A DNA stretch of 64,000 nucleotides from Klebsiella pneumoniae. GTDB taxonomy: Bacteria; Verrucomicrobiota; Verrucomicrobiia; Limisphaerales; SXTU01. Shown here in pieces: positions 33,181 through 42,616 of this stretch. Where the stretch lies: the NCBI GenBank assembly GCA_943330855.2, contig CALQJI020000002.1, forward strand, positions 62,001 to 126,000, in the 5' to 3' direction. Under the pieces are notes generated by a model, which was given only the letters and a program-made list of their open reading frames with translations, had not been told where the DNA came from and ran no database searches. The stretch's first letter is position 1; the number at the start of each line of letters is the position of its first letter. The position numbers and the translations under genes were made by a program.

Positions 33181-33783
33181 ATGCCGCAGCCTCCTGACTA
33201 CACGACGACGCTCGACGTCCAGCTGGTGGCCTCCTCCCAGGCTGGCGACATGGTCGCGTTCGAGGAGCTGGTCGCGCGGCACCGCGACAAGATTTACGCG
33301 CGTGCCTTCAGCATGATGCGGAACGAGGAAGATGCGATCGACCTCTCGCAGGAGGCGTGGGTCAAGGCGTGGCAACGGCTCAAGCAGTTTCAAGGTGACT
33401 CCAGCTTCGCCACATGGATGACACGCATCGTCATTAATCTCTGTTTGGACCAGCTCCGGCGGCAAAAACGGACGCGTGCGGAGTCCATCGAGCAGCTGGA
33501 TGAAGAGCTCGGTGGAGTGGAACGTCAGATGCCGGTAGTTGCGTCAAATCCGACTGAAGGACTGGAACGAGCCGAGCTGCGGAGGCGGATAGACAAGGCG
33601 ATGGTTCAGCTTTCCTACGAGCATCGCACCGTGCTGATTCTGCATGAGTTTGAAGAGATGGAATATAAGCAGATTGCGAAGGTGATGAATTGCTCCATCG
33701 GGACAGTGATGTCCCGGCTATTTTATGCGCGGCGCCGGTTGGCGTCGTTGCTACAGAGTTTGAAGAAAGAACAACAAAGTTGA
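33181..33783 (+). CDS. ECF-type RNA polymerase sigma factor
   Basis: 200 residues. Region 2 (ARHRDKIYARAFSMMRNEED, LSQEAWVKAWQRLKQFQGDS, FATWMTRIVINLCLDQLRR) and region 4 (YEHRTVLILHEFEEMEYKQI, MNCSIGTVMSRLFYARRRL) are clear, with no region 3, so it is an extracytoplasmic-function sigma of the RpoE type. It probably answers an envelope signal released by the following gene, a likely anti-sigma. Its target promoters are unknown. Confidence 0.93.
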   Translation: MPQPPDYTTTLDVQLVASSQAGDMVAFEELVARHRDKIYARAFSMMRNEEDAIDLSQEAWVKAWQRLKQFQGDSSFATWMTRIVINLCLDQLRRQKRTRAESIEQLDEELGGVERQMPVVASNPTEGLERAELRRRIDKAMVQLSYEHRTVLILHEFEEMEYKQIAKVMNCSIGTVMSRLFYARRRLASLLQSLKKEQQS

Positions 33784-33797
33784 ACACGAAGGCAGTT

Positions 33798-34295
33798 ATG
33801 AACACGGAATTGAAGTTGCAGGCCCTATTGGACGGCGCGCTTGACGCCCGCGAGATTCGGGAAATCGAAGCCGTTATCGCACAGGACATCCAGAGCGCAG
33901 CGCTGATGCAGGAGCTCAAGTGGATGAAGGCCGCCGTGGCTGGCAATGATGTCGAGGCCAAGCTCCCAGACAGCCGCGAATTTTACTGGAGCAAAGTCGA
34001 GCGCGGTATCGCCGCTGAGGAGAGGAAAGCCGCTGCGGCCCCCGCCGAGCGTTCTTGGTGGCTCAAGTTCCTGTATCCGGCCACCGGTCTCGCAGCGACG
34101 GTTGCAGTGATGTTTGTCATCAGTGGCGAACGCTCCATCGATGGGGCGGATAGCGAGAGCGTGCAGGAAGACGTGAACGCCATCAGCTTCCGTTCTGAGA
34201 CGGAGGCCATGTCCGTCGTCTACGTCGCCGACGAAAATGGCACCTTTAGCCCCGTTAGCCAAGAAGTGAACAATGAGCCTGAAGCAGACAAGTAA
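33798..34295 (+). CDS. transmembrane anti-sigma factor-like protein
   Basis: 165 residues from ATG 33798, 14 bases after the sigma gene, with GAAGG as a reasonable ribosome site. The N-terminal ELKLQALLDGALDAREIREI and QSAALMQELKWM helices resemble the RseA-like sigma-binding region. There is no HxxxCxxC zinc motif, so it is not the ZAS type. A single TM (FLYPATGLAATVAVMFVISG) lies near residue 95, then an acidic periplasmic tail. Inferred to hold the ECF sigma at the membrane. Confidence 0.75.
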   Translation: MNTELKLQALLDGALDAREIREIEAVIAQDIQSAALMQELKWMKAAVAGNDVEAKLPDSREFYWSKVERGIAAEERKAAAAPAERSWWLKFLYPATGLAATVAVMFVISGERSIDGADSESVQEDVNAISFRSETEAMSVVYVADENGTFSPVSQEVNNEPEADK

Positions 34296-34740
34296 ACTGT
34301 CGCGCTGGCAGTTCATCGTCCTGCTTCTGACATTCGTGTCAGCTCAGCTTGGCGCTGCTTCCGCCCCGATTGAACCCCGCGTCCAAGCCGTCCTCGTGTG
34401 GGGCACAGACGAGGCCAATCCCACTGGCAAGAATCTAAAGGAAGTGGACGCGAAGCTCCGTGACCGGCTGGCCAATGTCTTTAAGTGGAAGAACTATTTC
34501 GAGGTTAACCGCCAGACCGCGCCCCTGCCTTCTGCGGCCAAGGTGCAGACCCTCAAGCTGAGTGATGAATGCTCTGTGGAGGTGAAGCTTCTGCCGGACA
34601 ACGTGGCCGAGGTGAAATTGATCGGCAAAGGCAAAGCTCTTGTCACCCGCCGCCACTCCCTCGCCAAGCCCGACGCTCTCGTCCTCGCCGGTGACGATAA
34701 GAACAAAACTGCTTGGTTCGTGGTCTTGAACTTCAACTGA
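34273..34740 (+). CDS. exported protein of unknown function, third gene of the sigma operon
   Basis: 155 residues; its start overlaps the anti-sigma gene by 23 bases. Signal sequence KLSRWQFIVLLLTFVSAQL with cleavage near AASA, then a compact beta-rich domain (EPRVQAVLVWGTDEANP, CSVEVKLLPDNVAEVKLIGK, KTAWFVVLNFN). No family recognised. The tight overlap suggests a role in sensing or in the output of the sigma system. Confidence 0.7.
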   Translation: MSLKQTSKLSRWQFIVLLLTFVSAQLGAASAPIEPRVQAVLVWGTDEANPTGKNLKEVDAKLRDRLANVFKWKNYFEVNRQTAPLPSAAKVQTLKLSDECSVEVKLLPDNVAEVKLIGKGKALVTRRHSLAKPDALVLAGDDKNKTAWFVVLNFN

Positions 34741-34828
34741 GTCGGCGGTCAGTTCGGCGGTGGGTTTAATCGCCGCTTCCTTTCCCGAACGCAGCCCTTC
34801 AAGGCGCTCGCAGTGAGCCGCCACACCC

Positions 34829-36262
34829 CTACGGTAGTATCAAGCGCAGCGGTTCCGCTTGGCCCTCGATGGTGAGCACGACTGCGCTGCGTTCGATCTC
34901 GGTGCATCGGGCTTTGAGTTGGGCACCACCGGAGGGGAAGACGAGTTCTGTGCCGGCTGAAACGGTATAGCTGGCTGGGCCAATTTGCAGGAGGGCCGAG
35001 CTACGCTTCGCCGTGATGGTGATGTTCTTCACGCTAATGGCGTGATCGCCGAGCTTGGTTTCGGGCAGTCGGTGGATTGGGGTGGAGATGGCGTTGGTGT
35101 TCGTGCGCGGGAGTGTTGTCGCGACGACGGGGACGTTGGGGTTTACCGGCGCGGCGGTGCCGCTCTCGCCGACGAGGCGGGCGATCTTGTCGTTGAGGGC
35201 CACGGCTCCGGTCACGTCACGGATGATGCCTTGCTTGTCCACGAGCCACATCGTTGGAAAGTGCTTCACCCCGTAGCGCCGGAGGTTGGGCGCTTCCCCG
35301 CTGCGCCCCTCAAAGTGCTGCGGCCACTTCAATGATTTTTCGCGCACGACACGCTCCAACTCTCCGCGCGTTTCGTCCGCGCTGACGCCAATGATCTCGA
35401 AGCCCTGTGAGTTGAAGCGCTCATAAACGGCCTTCACGTTCGGAATTTCCGCCATGCAGGGCGGGCACCAGGTGGCCCAGAAATCAATCAGCAGCACGCG
35501 CCCGCGCAGTTTGTCGGTGTCTACCTGCCGGCCATCAATGGCGATAAACTTCAGCGGCGGGAAGGGTTTGCCTAGCCAGTGCAAATAAACGGCGTCTTGT
35601 GGAGCCCCGGGTGGCGCGATGGGGCCTCCGGGCGTGGTGTTGGGTTTCACCGGTTCGTTACCACTTTTGTCGAGTGCGGCTTTGTTCTCGAACACTCCGC
35701 GCGCGGCGGTGACTGGGTTGGCGCTTTCCTTGAGCAGGGCGGTGATTTTACGTTCCAGTCCCGCGCCAGCGCTGATGTGGCGGATGACGCCGTTGCGGTC
35801 GAGCAGCCACATGGAGGGCCAGTGTTGGATGCCAAATGCCTTCCCCGGTGCGGCGTCGCGCCCCGCCCCATCGAAGTATTGCGGCCACTTGATGCTCTCT
35901 CGCTTCACGATGTCATCGAGCCGCTGCCGGTCGGTGTCGAAGCTGACGCCGACAATCTCGAAGCCTTCCTTGTTGAAGCGCTCGTAAGCCGCCCGGACAT
36001 TAGGGATTTCCTCGATGCAGGGAGGGCACCAGGTGGCCCAGAAGTCGAGGAGGACGACTTTGCCACGCAGCTTTTCCAAGTCCACCTCACGCCCGTCGAG
36101 GGCCTTGAATTTCAGCGGCGGGCTGGGCTTGCCCACCATCGGCAGGTAGCGCTCGTCGGACTTGGTGCGCAGTTCCTCTTTGCCGCTGGGCTTGCAGCCT
36201 ATGATGGCGACCACGAGCGAAGCGAGCAGTAGCGGGAGTCGGGACGAGCAAACCTTCTGCAT
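34829..36262 (-). CDS. lipoprotein with two TlpA/ResA-like thioredoxin domains
   Basis: 477 residues from ATG 36262, which gives an ideal lipoprotein signal (LLLASLVVAIIGC, Cys23); ATG 36301 would add 13 residues. Two tandem redoxin domains each carry FWATWCPPC (near residues 77 and 264) with the LRGKVVLLDFWATW / LRGRVLLIDFWATW lead-in. PSMWLLDRNGVIRH and PTMWLVDKQGIIRD follow, both with cis-Pro. A C-terminal beta region (150 residues) is of unknown fold. Two reducing-type active sites in one periplasmic lipoprotein suggest thiol-disulfide reduction, for example of cytochrome c apoproteins or oxidised lipoproteins. It lies downstream of a membrane gene with a short gap. Confidence 0.87.
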   Translation of the reverse strand: MQKVCSSRLPLLLASLVVAIIGCKPSGKEELRTKSDERYLPMVGKPSPPLKFKALDGREVDLEKLRGKVVLLDFWATWCPPCIEEIPNVRAAYERFNKEGFEIVGVSFDTDRQRLDDIVKRESIKWPQYFDGAGRDAAPGKAFGIQHWPSMWLLDRNGVIRHISAGAGLERKITALLKESANPVTAARGVFENKAALDKSGNEPVKPNTTPGGPIAPPGAPQDAVYLHWLGKPFPPLKFIAIDGRQVDTDKLRGRVLLIDFWATWCPPCMAEIPNVKAVYERFNSQGFEIIGVSADETRGELERVVREKSLKWPQHFEGRSGEAPNLRRYGVKHFPTMWLVDKQGIIRDVTGAVALNDKIARLVGESGTAAPVNPNVPVVATTLPRTNTNAISTPIHRLPETKLGDHAISVKNITITAKRSSALLQIGPASYTVSAGTELVFPSGGAQLKARCTEIERSAVVLTIEGQAEPLRLILP

Positions 36263-36314
36263 CCTCCATCTGTATCCGTCCCGAATTTGTGGGGTGTTCA
36301 TGAATGAAATGCTC

Positions 36315-37517
36315 TCAGGCCGTGGCCGCCGACTTGCCGCCGAAGCCGCACAGCTCGGCGATGAAGCGGCCGACGGCCTTGAGCCCGGCGATGATGCCCA
36401 CATCCGTCGGCGGGCCCCATCCGTAGATTTGTGAGAGCGCCTCTTCGTGCGTGCTGTAACGCGGGGGCAGCGTGAAGACGGCGGTTTGTTCCTCTCCATT
36501 GACTGCGACGATCTCGCTGTGGAAGACGCCCCTGCCCACGGCATAAGTCGCCGTCGGCAGCGCGAGCGTGCGCGGCGCGAGCACGAGCCACGGGCGGTAG
36601 GAAAAGACTAGTTCACCCGTCGCGTTGCGTGCGAGCATGCCGTAGGTGCGGATGGGCACCCTCTCGATTTCCCGCGCGAGGAACATTGAGTTTCCCTGTG
36701 CATTCGGCTTGCAACGCGTGCGTCCGAAAGTGAGGTAATCCCAGATGAATTGCGTGCCGCACACCATGAGCCGGAACGACCAGCCCGCGAGGAAATAGCT
36801 GGCGACGATGATGACGAGCGACCACGCCGCCCCGACCATCGGGTTCGCAAATCCGGCGATGGTGACAGTCGAGAGTAGGAACGTGCGGAACACCTTCAGC
36901 CCCGCGTCCACTGTGGCGAAGGGGCTGATGAGGATGAGCATGTTGATGGCGTGGGCGGAGAGCCACACGACGGCGAACGCGATGATGGCGAAGGGGACCA
37001 TCAGCACGTTGAAGAGGTCGGAGATGCCCAACGAGGCGAGCATGGCGTTGCCCGCGGCCGCTTGCTGCACTGCGTCCGAGCCGAACACGCTGGCGATGAT
37101 GGGCACAAACGCACCGGCGGCGACGAGGCCGCTGACTTTGTTCTCCAGCGCTTCGGCGACATCGAGCGGCTTCTTCAGCGCGGTCGGGATGACGATACCA
37201 CTCGTGTCCTTCAAGGCGACGACTCCCACTAGCGCGAGGGCCGGCAACCAGAACCATACTTGAGCGAACCACGGCAGCTTGCCGCGCTGGCTCGCTTCAG
37301 TGTGCCACCATTTGAAGGCTCCATAGCCACTGACGCCCAGCAACGGCGAGATGGCCACGCCGGTGATGGTGGTGATGGTTTGGGCGATCTCCATGCCGGG
37401 CGCGGGTTTGGCCGCTGGCTTGGCGGGCGCTGGTGCGGCGGTGGATTGAGCCGCGTGAGCAACCACGAGGGCGAAGCAGAGCACCGCCGCGATGAGCATC
37501 CAGAAATTTTTCTTCAC
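36315..37517 (-). CDS. polytopic membrane protein, DUF4126-like N-terminal half
   Basis: 400 residues. A signal-like start (NFWMLIAAVLCFALVVAHAA) and Ala/Pro linker precede several helices (ITTITGVAISPLLGVSGYGA, FWLPALALVGVVALKDTSGI, LMVPFAIIAFAVVWLSAHAI, SLVIIVASYFLAGWSF). The arrangement of the first half recalls DUF4126. The C-terminal third is soluble (IPFRTYGML-like VPIRTYGMLARNATG, GRGVFHSEIVAVNGEEQTAV). Function unknown. Its stop is 52 bases before the thioredoxin lipoprotein start, suggesting co-transcription. Confidence 0.6.
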   Translation of the reverse strand: MKKNFWMLIAAVLCFALVVAHAAQSTAAPAPAKPAAKPAPGMEIAQTITTITGVAISPLLGVSGYGAFKWWHTEASQRGKLPWFAQVWFWLPALALVGVVALKDTSGIVIPTALKKPLDVAEALENKVSGLVAAGAFVPIIASVFGSDAVQQAAAGNAMLASLGISDLFNVLMVPFAIIAFAVVWLSAHAINMLILISPFATVDAGLKVFRTFLLSTVTIAGFANPMVGAAWSLVIIVASYFLAGWSFRLMVCGTQFIWDYLTFGRTRCKPNAQGNSMFLAREIERVPIRTYGMLARNATGELVFSYRPWLVLAPRTLALPTATYAVGRGVFHSEIVAVNGEEQTAVFTLPPRYSTHEEALSQIYGWGPPTDVGIIAGLKAVGRFIAELCGFGGKSAATA

Positions 37518-37636
37518 TCGGGCAAGGTTTGCCAGCGCCCCTCGTTTAGCAAGTCGGCAGTCGGCACCGATGGCAGTCGGGGCGCCGCCCCAATCCTTTC
37601 GCTTGCGTTCGCGCGGGCGAATTGGGTTAATAGGCG

Positions 37637-38692
37637 ATGCAATTTACTCAGCCTGGCTCGCGTTTTTCACCTCGCCAGATCGTCTCCACCCTCCTTGCCA
37701 CCGCTGCCGTCCTGCTGGTCGCGGCTGGGTCGACGCGGGCAGAAATCCTCGTGAAGGACGGCCAGACGGTCGGGTTCATGGGCGACTCCATCACCGCTGG
37801 CGGTTGGGGCAGTCCCGGTGGTTACGTGCGGCTCGTGGTCGCAGGTTTGGCGGCCAACGGAGTCAAGGTCACGCCGGTGCCCGCGGGCATCAGTGGCCAC
37901 AAGTCCGACCAAATGCTGGCGCGGCTCAACAAGGACGTGCTCGAGAAAAAGCCCAAGGCCGATTGGATGACCTTGAGCTGTGGCGTGAACGACGTGTGGC
38001 ACGGCGCGCGCGGTATCCCGCTGGAGCAATACAAGACCAACATCACGGCCATGCTTGACCAATGCCAGACCTTCGGCACCAAGGTCGTCCTCCTCACCGC
38101 CACCGTCATCAACGAAGAACTGGACGGCGAGAACAACAAGAAGCTGGAGACCTACAACGACTTCCTCCGCACCCTTGCCAAGGAGCGCAAAGCCCCGATC
38201 GCGGACCTCTACACGCAGTTCGCCACGTTCCTCAAGGCCCACCCCAATACCACCGGCAAGCCGGGTCGCCAGCTCACTTCCGATGGCGTCCACATGGCCC
38301 CCGCTGGTGATCAGATGATGGCGCGCGGGGTTCTGCAAGCGCTCGGCCTAGATGCCGCGCAGCTTAAGAAGGCCGAATCCGCGTGGGCGGACATTCCTGG
38401 CGGTGCCAGCTTCCGCGTGCGGTTTGATGCGGGGCAGGGGAAGTCGTTCCAAGGCACGGCCAAGCTCTCCGTCCGCCAGCGCGAACAACTCGCCGCGCAA
38501 GCCGCCAAGAGCGGCAAATCCCTCGACGCCATGCTCACCGCTGCTTACGCCGGAGAGGTCAACGCGTTGGTCAAGCCCGGCGGAGAGTTTGAGTCCGCCG
38601 CCGCCGTCTTCGAGGGGAAGAAGGACAAGGACGTGCAGGCGAAGCTCCAAACCAAGTTCGACCAGCGCGTCGAGACGATGCTCAAGCACTGA
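37637..38692 (+). CDS. exported SGNH/GDSL hydrolase
   Basis: 351 residues. N-terminal signal (QIVSTLLATAAVLLVAAGST, cleavage near TRA). SGNH blocks: GFMGDSITAGG (nucleophile Ser near residue 50), GGYV and later Gly, SCGVNDVWHG (Asn near 118) and LTSDGVHMAPAGDQMMA (Asp/His near 215). A C-terminal helical domain (130 residues) follows. It is probably an esterase or acetylhydrolase acting on carbohydrate esters; substrate unknown. Confidence 0.88.
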   Translation: MQFTQPGSRFSPRQIVSTLLATAAVLLVAAGSTRAEILVKDGQTVGFMGDSITAGGWGSPGGYVRLVVAGLAANGVKVTPVPAGISGHKSDQMLARLNKDVLEKKPKADWMTLSCGVNDVWHGARGIPLEQYKTNITAMLDQCQTFGTKVVLLTATVINEELDGENNKKLETYNDFLRTLAKERKAPIADLYTQFATFLKAHPNTTGKPGRQLTSDGVHMAPAGDQMMARGVLQALGLDAAQLKKAESAWADIPGGASFRVRFDAGQGKSFQGTAKLSVRQREQLAAQAAKSGKSLDAMLTAAYAGEVNALVKPGGEFESAAAVFEGKKDKDVQAKLQTKFDQRVETMLKH

Positions 38693-38750
38693 ATGAGTCG
38701 GGGCTCTCGGTGCGCTGCCAGAGTTGGTTGCAACCATCCAAATCAGGGGG

Positions 38751-38778
38751 TTGCCAAGTTGCAGTCCATCCGTAGTAT
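38751..38778 (+). promoter_or_regulatory. candidate sigma-70 promoter of the ABC/SPFH/P-ATPase run
   Basis: TTGCCA (38751-38756), 16-base spacer, TAGTAT (38773-38778). Initiation would fall near 38785, 12 bases before the ATG at 38797, leaving no room for a strong Shine-Dalgarno. This is the only good hexamer pair upstream of the long operon. Confidence 0.45.
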
Positions 38779-38796
38779 CCCGCCGCAATCAAGCAA

Positions 38797-39780
38797 ATGC
38801 GACAGTTCATCACCATCGCGACGAACGCATTTATGGAGCTGGTCCGGCAGCCGATTTTTCTGCTGCTCACGACCTTGTCGTCCCTATTCATCGTGTTTCT
38901 CGCCGCCGTGCCCTACTTCGCCATGGGCGAGGATGGCAAGATGGTGAAGGACAGCGCACTCGCGGTCATGCTCATGATCGGGCTGTTCGTGGCGGTCCTG
39001 AGCGCGTCGTCGTCGGTGGCGCATGAGATTCGCACGGGGACGGCGCTGGCGGTGCTGGCCAAACCAGTCGGACGCGCGAAATTCCTCCTCGCCAAATACT
39101 GTGGACTGGCCGCCGCGCTCGTGGTCCTAGCTTATGTGAACACGCTCGCGACGCTGCTCGCGAGTCGTATGGCGTTCGATGCCTACGGCGAGGCGGATTT
39201 GGTCGGGACGGGAATATATTTCGGGGCCGTGGCTCTGGCTTACGTGCTGGCTGGTTTCACCAACTACTTTTTGCGCCGACCGTTCGTGTCGGACGCGGTG
39301 CTGTTCGTCACGGTGCTGACGACGGTCGCGTTCATTACGCTGGCCTTCTTTGTAGAACTCACCCGGCCGGGTGCCGCGTCCGAACCGGGTATGTATAAGG
39401 TGGACTGGCGGCTTCTGCCCGCGTGCGTGCTGGTGCTGCTGGCGCTGCTGCTTCTGGCTGGCTTGGCGCTGGCCTGCTCGACGCGCTACGATGTGGTGCC
39501 GACGCTGGTCATCTGCACGGGCTTGTTTCTGCTCGGATTGATGAGTGATTACCTTTTTGGCAAGCGGGCCGAGGCGGGTTCGTGGTGGGCGACGGTTTTT
39601 CACACGGTCCTCCCGAACTGGCAGTTATTCTGGCTGGCGGATGCGATTGAAGGCACCCGGTCGCACGCGATTGCGGGCGTCTGGGGCTATGTGGGCAAGG
39701 CCACCGGGTATGTGGTCGGCTATTTGGGCGCGTCGCTGGCCGTCGCGCTAATGTTGTTTGAAGACCGTGAGCTAAGTTGA
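38797..39780 (+). CDS. ABC-2 type transporter permease
   Basis: 327 residues, six predicted TM helices. ITIATNAFMELVRQPIFLLL at the start and HEIRTGTALAVLAKPVGRAK (the cytoplasmic coupling region after TM2) are typical of ABC-2 permeases. The first gene of a 12-kb co-directional run. Its ATPase partner is not adjacent; the candidate is the ABC ATPase at 46151. A 4-base gap separates it from the next gene. Confidence 0.85.
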   Translation: MRQFITIATNAFMELVRQPIFLLLTTLSSLFIVFLAAVPYFAMGEDGKMVKDSALAVMLMIGLFVAVLSASSSVAHEIRTGTALAVLAKPVGRAKFLLAKYCGLAAALVVLAYVNTLATLLASRMAFDAYGEADLVGTGIYFGAVALAYVLAGFTNYFLRRPFVSDAVLFVTVLTTVAFITLAFFVELTRPGAASEPGMYKVDWRLLPACVLVLLALLLLAGLALACSTRYDVVPTLVICTGLFLLGLMSDYLFGKRAEAGSWWATVFHTVLPNWQLFWLADAIEGTRSHAIAGVWGYVGKATGYVVGYLGASLAVALMLFEDRELS

Positions 39781-39784
39781 ACAG

Positions 39785-41671
39785 ATGGAACGCAACTTGA
39801 AACCAACCGGGCTGCTCAACCTCCTTATTGCCCTCGCCGCTGCCGGCGTCGGCACTTTCATCGCGCGCGCCTCTGCGTCGGTCACTGACGAGGTGGTCAG
39901 CGTCTTCCTAGGGCTGGGCTTACTCGTCGCACTCTTCAGCTACTTTCAGATGCGGATGGAGGCGCGAGAGAAGCTCGAAAAGCTCGAACTCGACGAACTC
40001 GCCAAGTCCGCGCGCAGCACGACCCTCTTTGAGGGCACAGACGCTGAGGCTTTCCCTGCGCGCCGTGCCCGCGAGCAGTTCGAGCGCTGGCTGGTGCCGG
40101 CGTTCTGCTTCGTGTTGCTGGCGCTGCAAGTGGCTGCGGCGATCTGGCTCGGCAAGCAGTTGCTCAATCCCGATGCGCGAGAAGTGCGGGCCTCCCTGCC
40201 GATGGTTGCGGCCTTCTTTGGGTTCCTTTTCTTCCTGCAATTCCTTCCCGGTCGCTACTCGGTGAACGTCGCGCGGCTGGAAGGCCAGCGGCTGCTGCAA
40301 CCGGCGGGCAGCTACCTCCTCCTCGGCGCGTATCTGAGCCTGCTGGCGGCGGTAGGCAACGTGGCGATGCACTTCGGACACTCGAAGGTGGACCTCTTCC
40401 TCGCCCGCGCCTTGTGTGTAATTCTCGCGCTCGCGGCGGTCGAAAACCTCTTCACGCTCATCCTGGAAATTTATCGTCCGCGCGTCCGGGGCCAGGCGGC
40501 GCGGGTGCTTTACGAGAGCCGCCTCGTCGGCCTGCTGGGCCAGCCCGAGAGTGTCTTCACCACGGCGGCGCACGCGCTGGATTACCAATTCGGCTTCAAG
40601 GTCTCCGAGACGTGGTTCTTCCAGTTCCTGCAAAAGGCATTCGTATGGTTGTTGCTGATTCAGTCCGGCCTGCTGTGGCTTTCCACCAGCTTCGTCTTCA
40701 TCGATCCGGATGAGCAGGCATTGCTTGAGCGCTGTGGTAAACCGGTCGGGACCACGGCGCTGAACCCCGGCTTCCACCTGAAGTGCCCGTGGCCGATTGA
40801 CTCGGTGTATCGCTTCCAATCGCACCGCATTCAGACCTTCACCGTCGGCGTCGTGACCAAGGACGACGACCACGGCGGCGCGACGGCGGAGAACACGATT
40901 GTCTGGACCAAGAGCCATTACAAAGAGGAGTTTAACCTCCCCGTCGCAAACAAAGAGCAGGACAGCGCCTCGAGCACCAACGCCGCCGGGGAGAAGTCCG
41001 CGCCGCCCGCCAATCTCATCACCGCCAGCGTCCCCGTTCAGTATCAAATCAAGGACATCGTCGCCTGGGCACGCAACCACGCGAACCCGAACGAGCTGCT
41101 GGAGCGTGTCGCGACCCGCGAAGTCGTGCGTCATCTCGTGAGTGTGGATTTCTTCGAGTTCATGTCCGTGGGTCGGAAGAAGTCCGCCGAGGCGCTCCGG
41201 GCGAACATTCAGAAGTCCGCCGACGACGCGCAGTTGGGCGTGGACATCCTCTTCGTCGGCTTGCAGGACGTGCACCCGCCGGTGAGCGTGGCCGAGGCGT
41301 TCGAGGCCGTCATCGGCGCGCAGCAGACGCGCGAAGCCAAGACGCTTACCGCCAAGGGTGAGGCAACCAAGTTAGGCGCGATGGTCGAGGGCGAGGCGCA
41401 GAAGGTGAAGGACACCGCCGCCGCCTTCGCCGTTCGGCGCGTTGCCGAGGCTGGGGCGATTGGCGCGCAGTTCGAGCATCAGATGGCCGCCTTCGCCGCC
41501 GCCCCGACGGTCTATCCGCAGCGGATTTATTTGCAGACCTACGCCAAGGCCATTGCCAAGTCCCGGAAATACATCATCGCCACGACCAACGCGCAGGAGA
41601 TGATTCAACTCAACCTCGAAGACAAGATCCGCGAGGACCTCTTGAGCTTGGAAATCCCCGCGAAGAAATAA
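39785..41671 (+). CDS. large membrane protein with C-terminal SPFH (band 7/HflK-like) domain
   Basis: 628 residues. About seven hydrophobic segments fill residues 1-300 (for example LLNLLIALAAAGVGTFIARA, WLVPAFCFVLLALQVAAAIW). An SPFH domain begins after IDPDEQALLERCGKPVGTTA near residue 305 and runs through VPVQYQIKDIVAWARNHANP to HPPVSVAEAFEAVIGAQQTR, then a coiled-coil stalk. The SPFH part resembles HflK-type protease modulators, but the large N-terminal membrane block is unusual. First of three SPFH genes in a row; they probably form a heteromeric membrane ring. Confidence 0.82.
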   Translation: MERNLKPTGLLNLLIALAAAGVGTFIARASASVTDEVVSVFLGLGLLVALFSYFQMRMEAREKLEKLELDELAKSARSTTLFEGTDAEAFPARRAREQFERWLVPAFCFVLLALQVAAAIWLGKQLLNPDAREVRASLPMVAAFFGFLFFLQFLPGRYSVNVARLEGQRLLQPAGSYLLLGAYLSLLAAVGNVAMHFGHSKVDLFLARALCVILALAAVENLFTLILEIYRPRVRGQAARVLYESRLVGLLGQPESVFTTAAHALDYQFGFKVSETWFFQFLQKAFVWLLLIQSGLLWLSTSFVFIDPDEQALLERCGKPVGTTALNPGFHLKCPWPIDSVYRFQSHRIQTFTVGVVTKDDDHGGATAENTIVWTKSHYKEEFNLPVANKEQDSASSTNAAGEKSAPPANLITASVPVQYQIKDIVAWARNHANPNELLERVATREVVRHLVSVDFFEFMSVGRKKSAEALRANIQKSADDAQLGVDILFVGLQDVHPPVSVAEAFEAVIGAQQTREAKTLTAKGEATKLGAMVEGEAQKVKDTAAAFAVRRVAEAGAIGAQFEHQMAAFAAAPTVYPQRIYLQTYAKAIAKSRKYIIATTNAQEMIQLNLEDKIREDLLSLEIPAKK

Positions 41672-41701
41672 TCCGCCTCGCCACTTTCTGACCCACTGAC
41701 T

Positions 41702-42607
41702 ATGCGCAACCCAGCAACCTTCGTCGTCGGCCTCGTCATCCTCCTCATCTTTGGCTCCATCTCGTTCCTCTTTCAGGTGCGCGAGAGCGAGGTTGCGTTC
41801 CTCACCACCTTCGGCAAGGCGGACGAGGCGGTCATCAAGCCCGGCCTCCGCTTCAAGCTCCCGTGGCCCATCCAGAAGGTCCACCGCTTCGACGCCCGCG
41901 TGCATAACTTCGAGGGCAAGTTCGAGGAGGCCATGACTCTCGACCAGCGCAACGTCCTCGTGCTCGTCTACGTCGGCTGGAAAATTACCGAACCGCAGAA
42001 GTTCAACCGCAGCTTCCCCGGTGGCGTGGACGACGCGAAGCGCAACCTCGAGAGCCTCGTCCGCAGTGCCAAGAACGCCACCGTTGGCACGCACAACTTC
42101 AGCGATTTCATCAACACCGACCCCGCCAAGCTCAAGTTCGATGAAATCGAAAAGGAGATCCTCTTGCAGGTGGCCGGCACGGCGAAGGAGAAGTTCGGCC
42201 TCGAAGTGAAATCCCTCGGCATCAAGCGCCTCGGCTTCCCCGAGAGCGTCACGCAGAAGGTCTTTGAGCGCATGAAGGAAGAGCGTCAGCGCCTCGTGAA
42301 GCAGTTCGAGGGTGAAGGCGACCGCGATGCCACCAAGATTCGCTCCAGCGCCGAGCGCGAACGCAGCGAGAAACTCGCCGACGCCGAGGCTGCGGCCACG
42401 CGCAGTCGGGGCGAGGCCGAGAAGGAAGCCGCGAAGGCCTACAAGACGCTGGAGCAAAACAAGGAACTAGCCGTGTTCCTCCAGAAGCTCGCCTCGATGG
42501 AAGCCATCGCGAAGGAGCGGACCACGCTGATTCTCGACCAGAACTCCTCGCCCTTCGATCTGCTCCGCTCCACCAACTCCCTCGTTCGCCCCGCTGGCAC
42601 CAAGTAA
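41702..42607 (+). CDS. SPFH/band 7 protein, HflC-like
   Basis: 301 residues. One N-terminal TM (TFVVGLVILLIFGSISFLF), then the HflC-type core: VRESEVAFLTTFGKADEAVI, GLRFKLPWPIQKVHRFDARV, LGIKRLGFPESVTQKVFERM and a Glu/Arg/Ala coiled coil (RKEAERERSEKLADAEA-like region). In E. coli HflC pairs with HflK to enclose FtsH; here it sits between two other SPFH genes and no ftsH is present. Confidence 0.86.
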   Translation: MRNPATFVVGLVILLIFGSISFLFQVRESEVAFLTTFGKADEAVIKPGLRFKLPWPIQKVHRFDARVHNFEGKFEEAMTLDQRNVLVLVYVGWKITEPQKFNRSFPGGVDDAKRNLESLVRSAKNATVGTHNFSDFINTDPAKLKFDEIEKEILLQVAGTAKEKFGLEVKSLGIKRLGFPESVTQKVFERMKEERQRLVKQFEGEGDRDATKIRSSAERERSEKLADAEAAATRSRGEAEKEAAKAYKTLEQNKELAVFLQKLASMEAIAKERTTLILDQNSSPFDLLRSTNSLVRPAGTK

Positions 42608-42616
42608 GCGCCTGTC

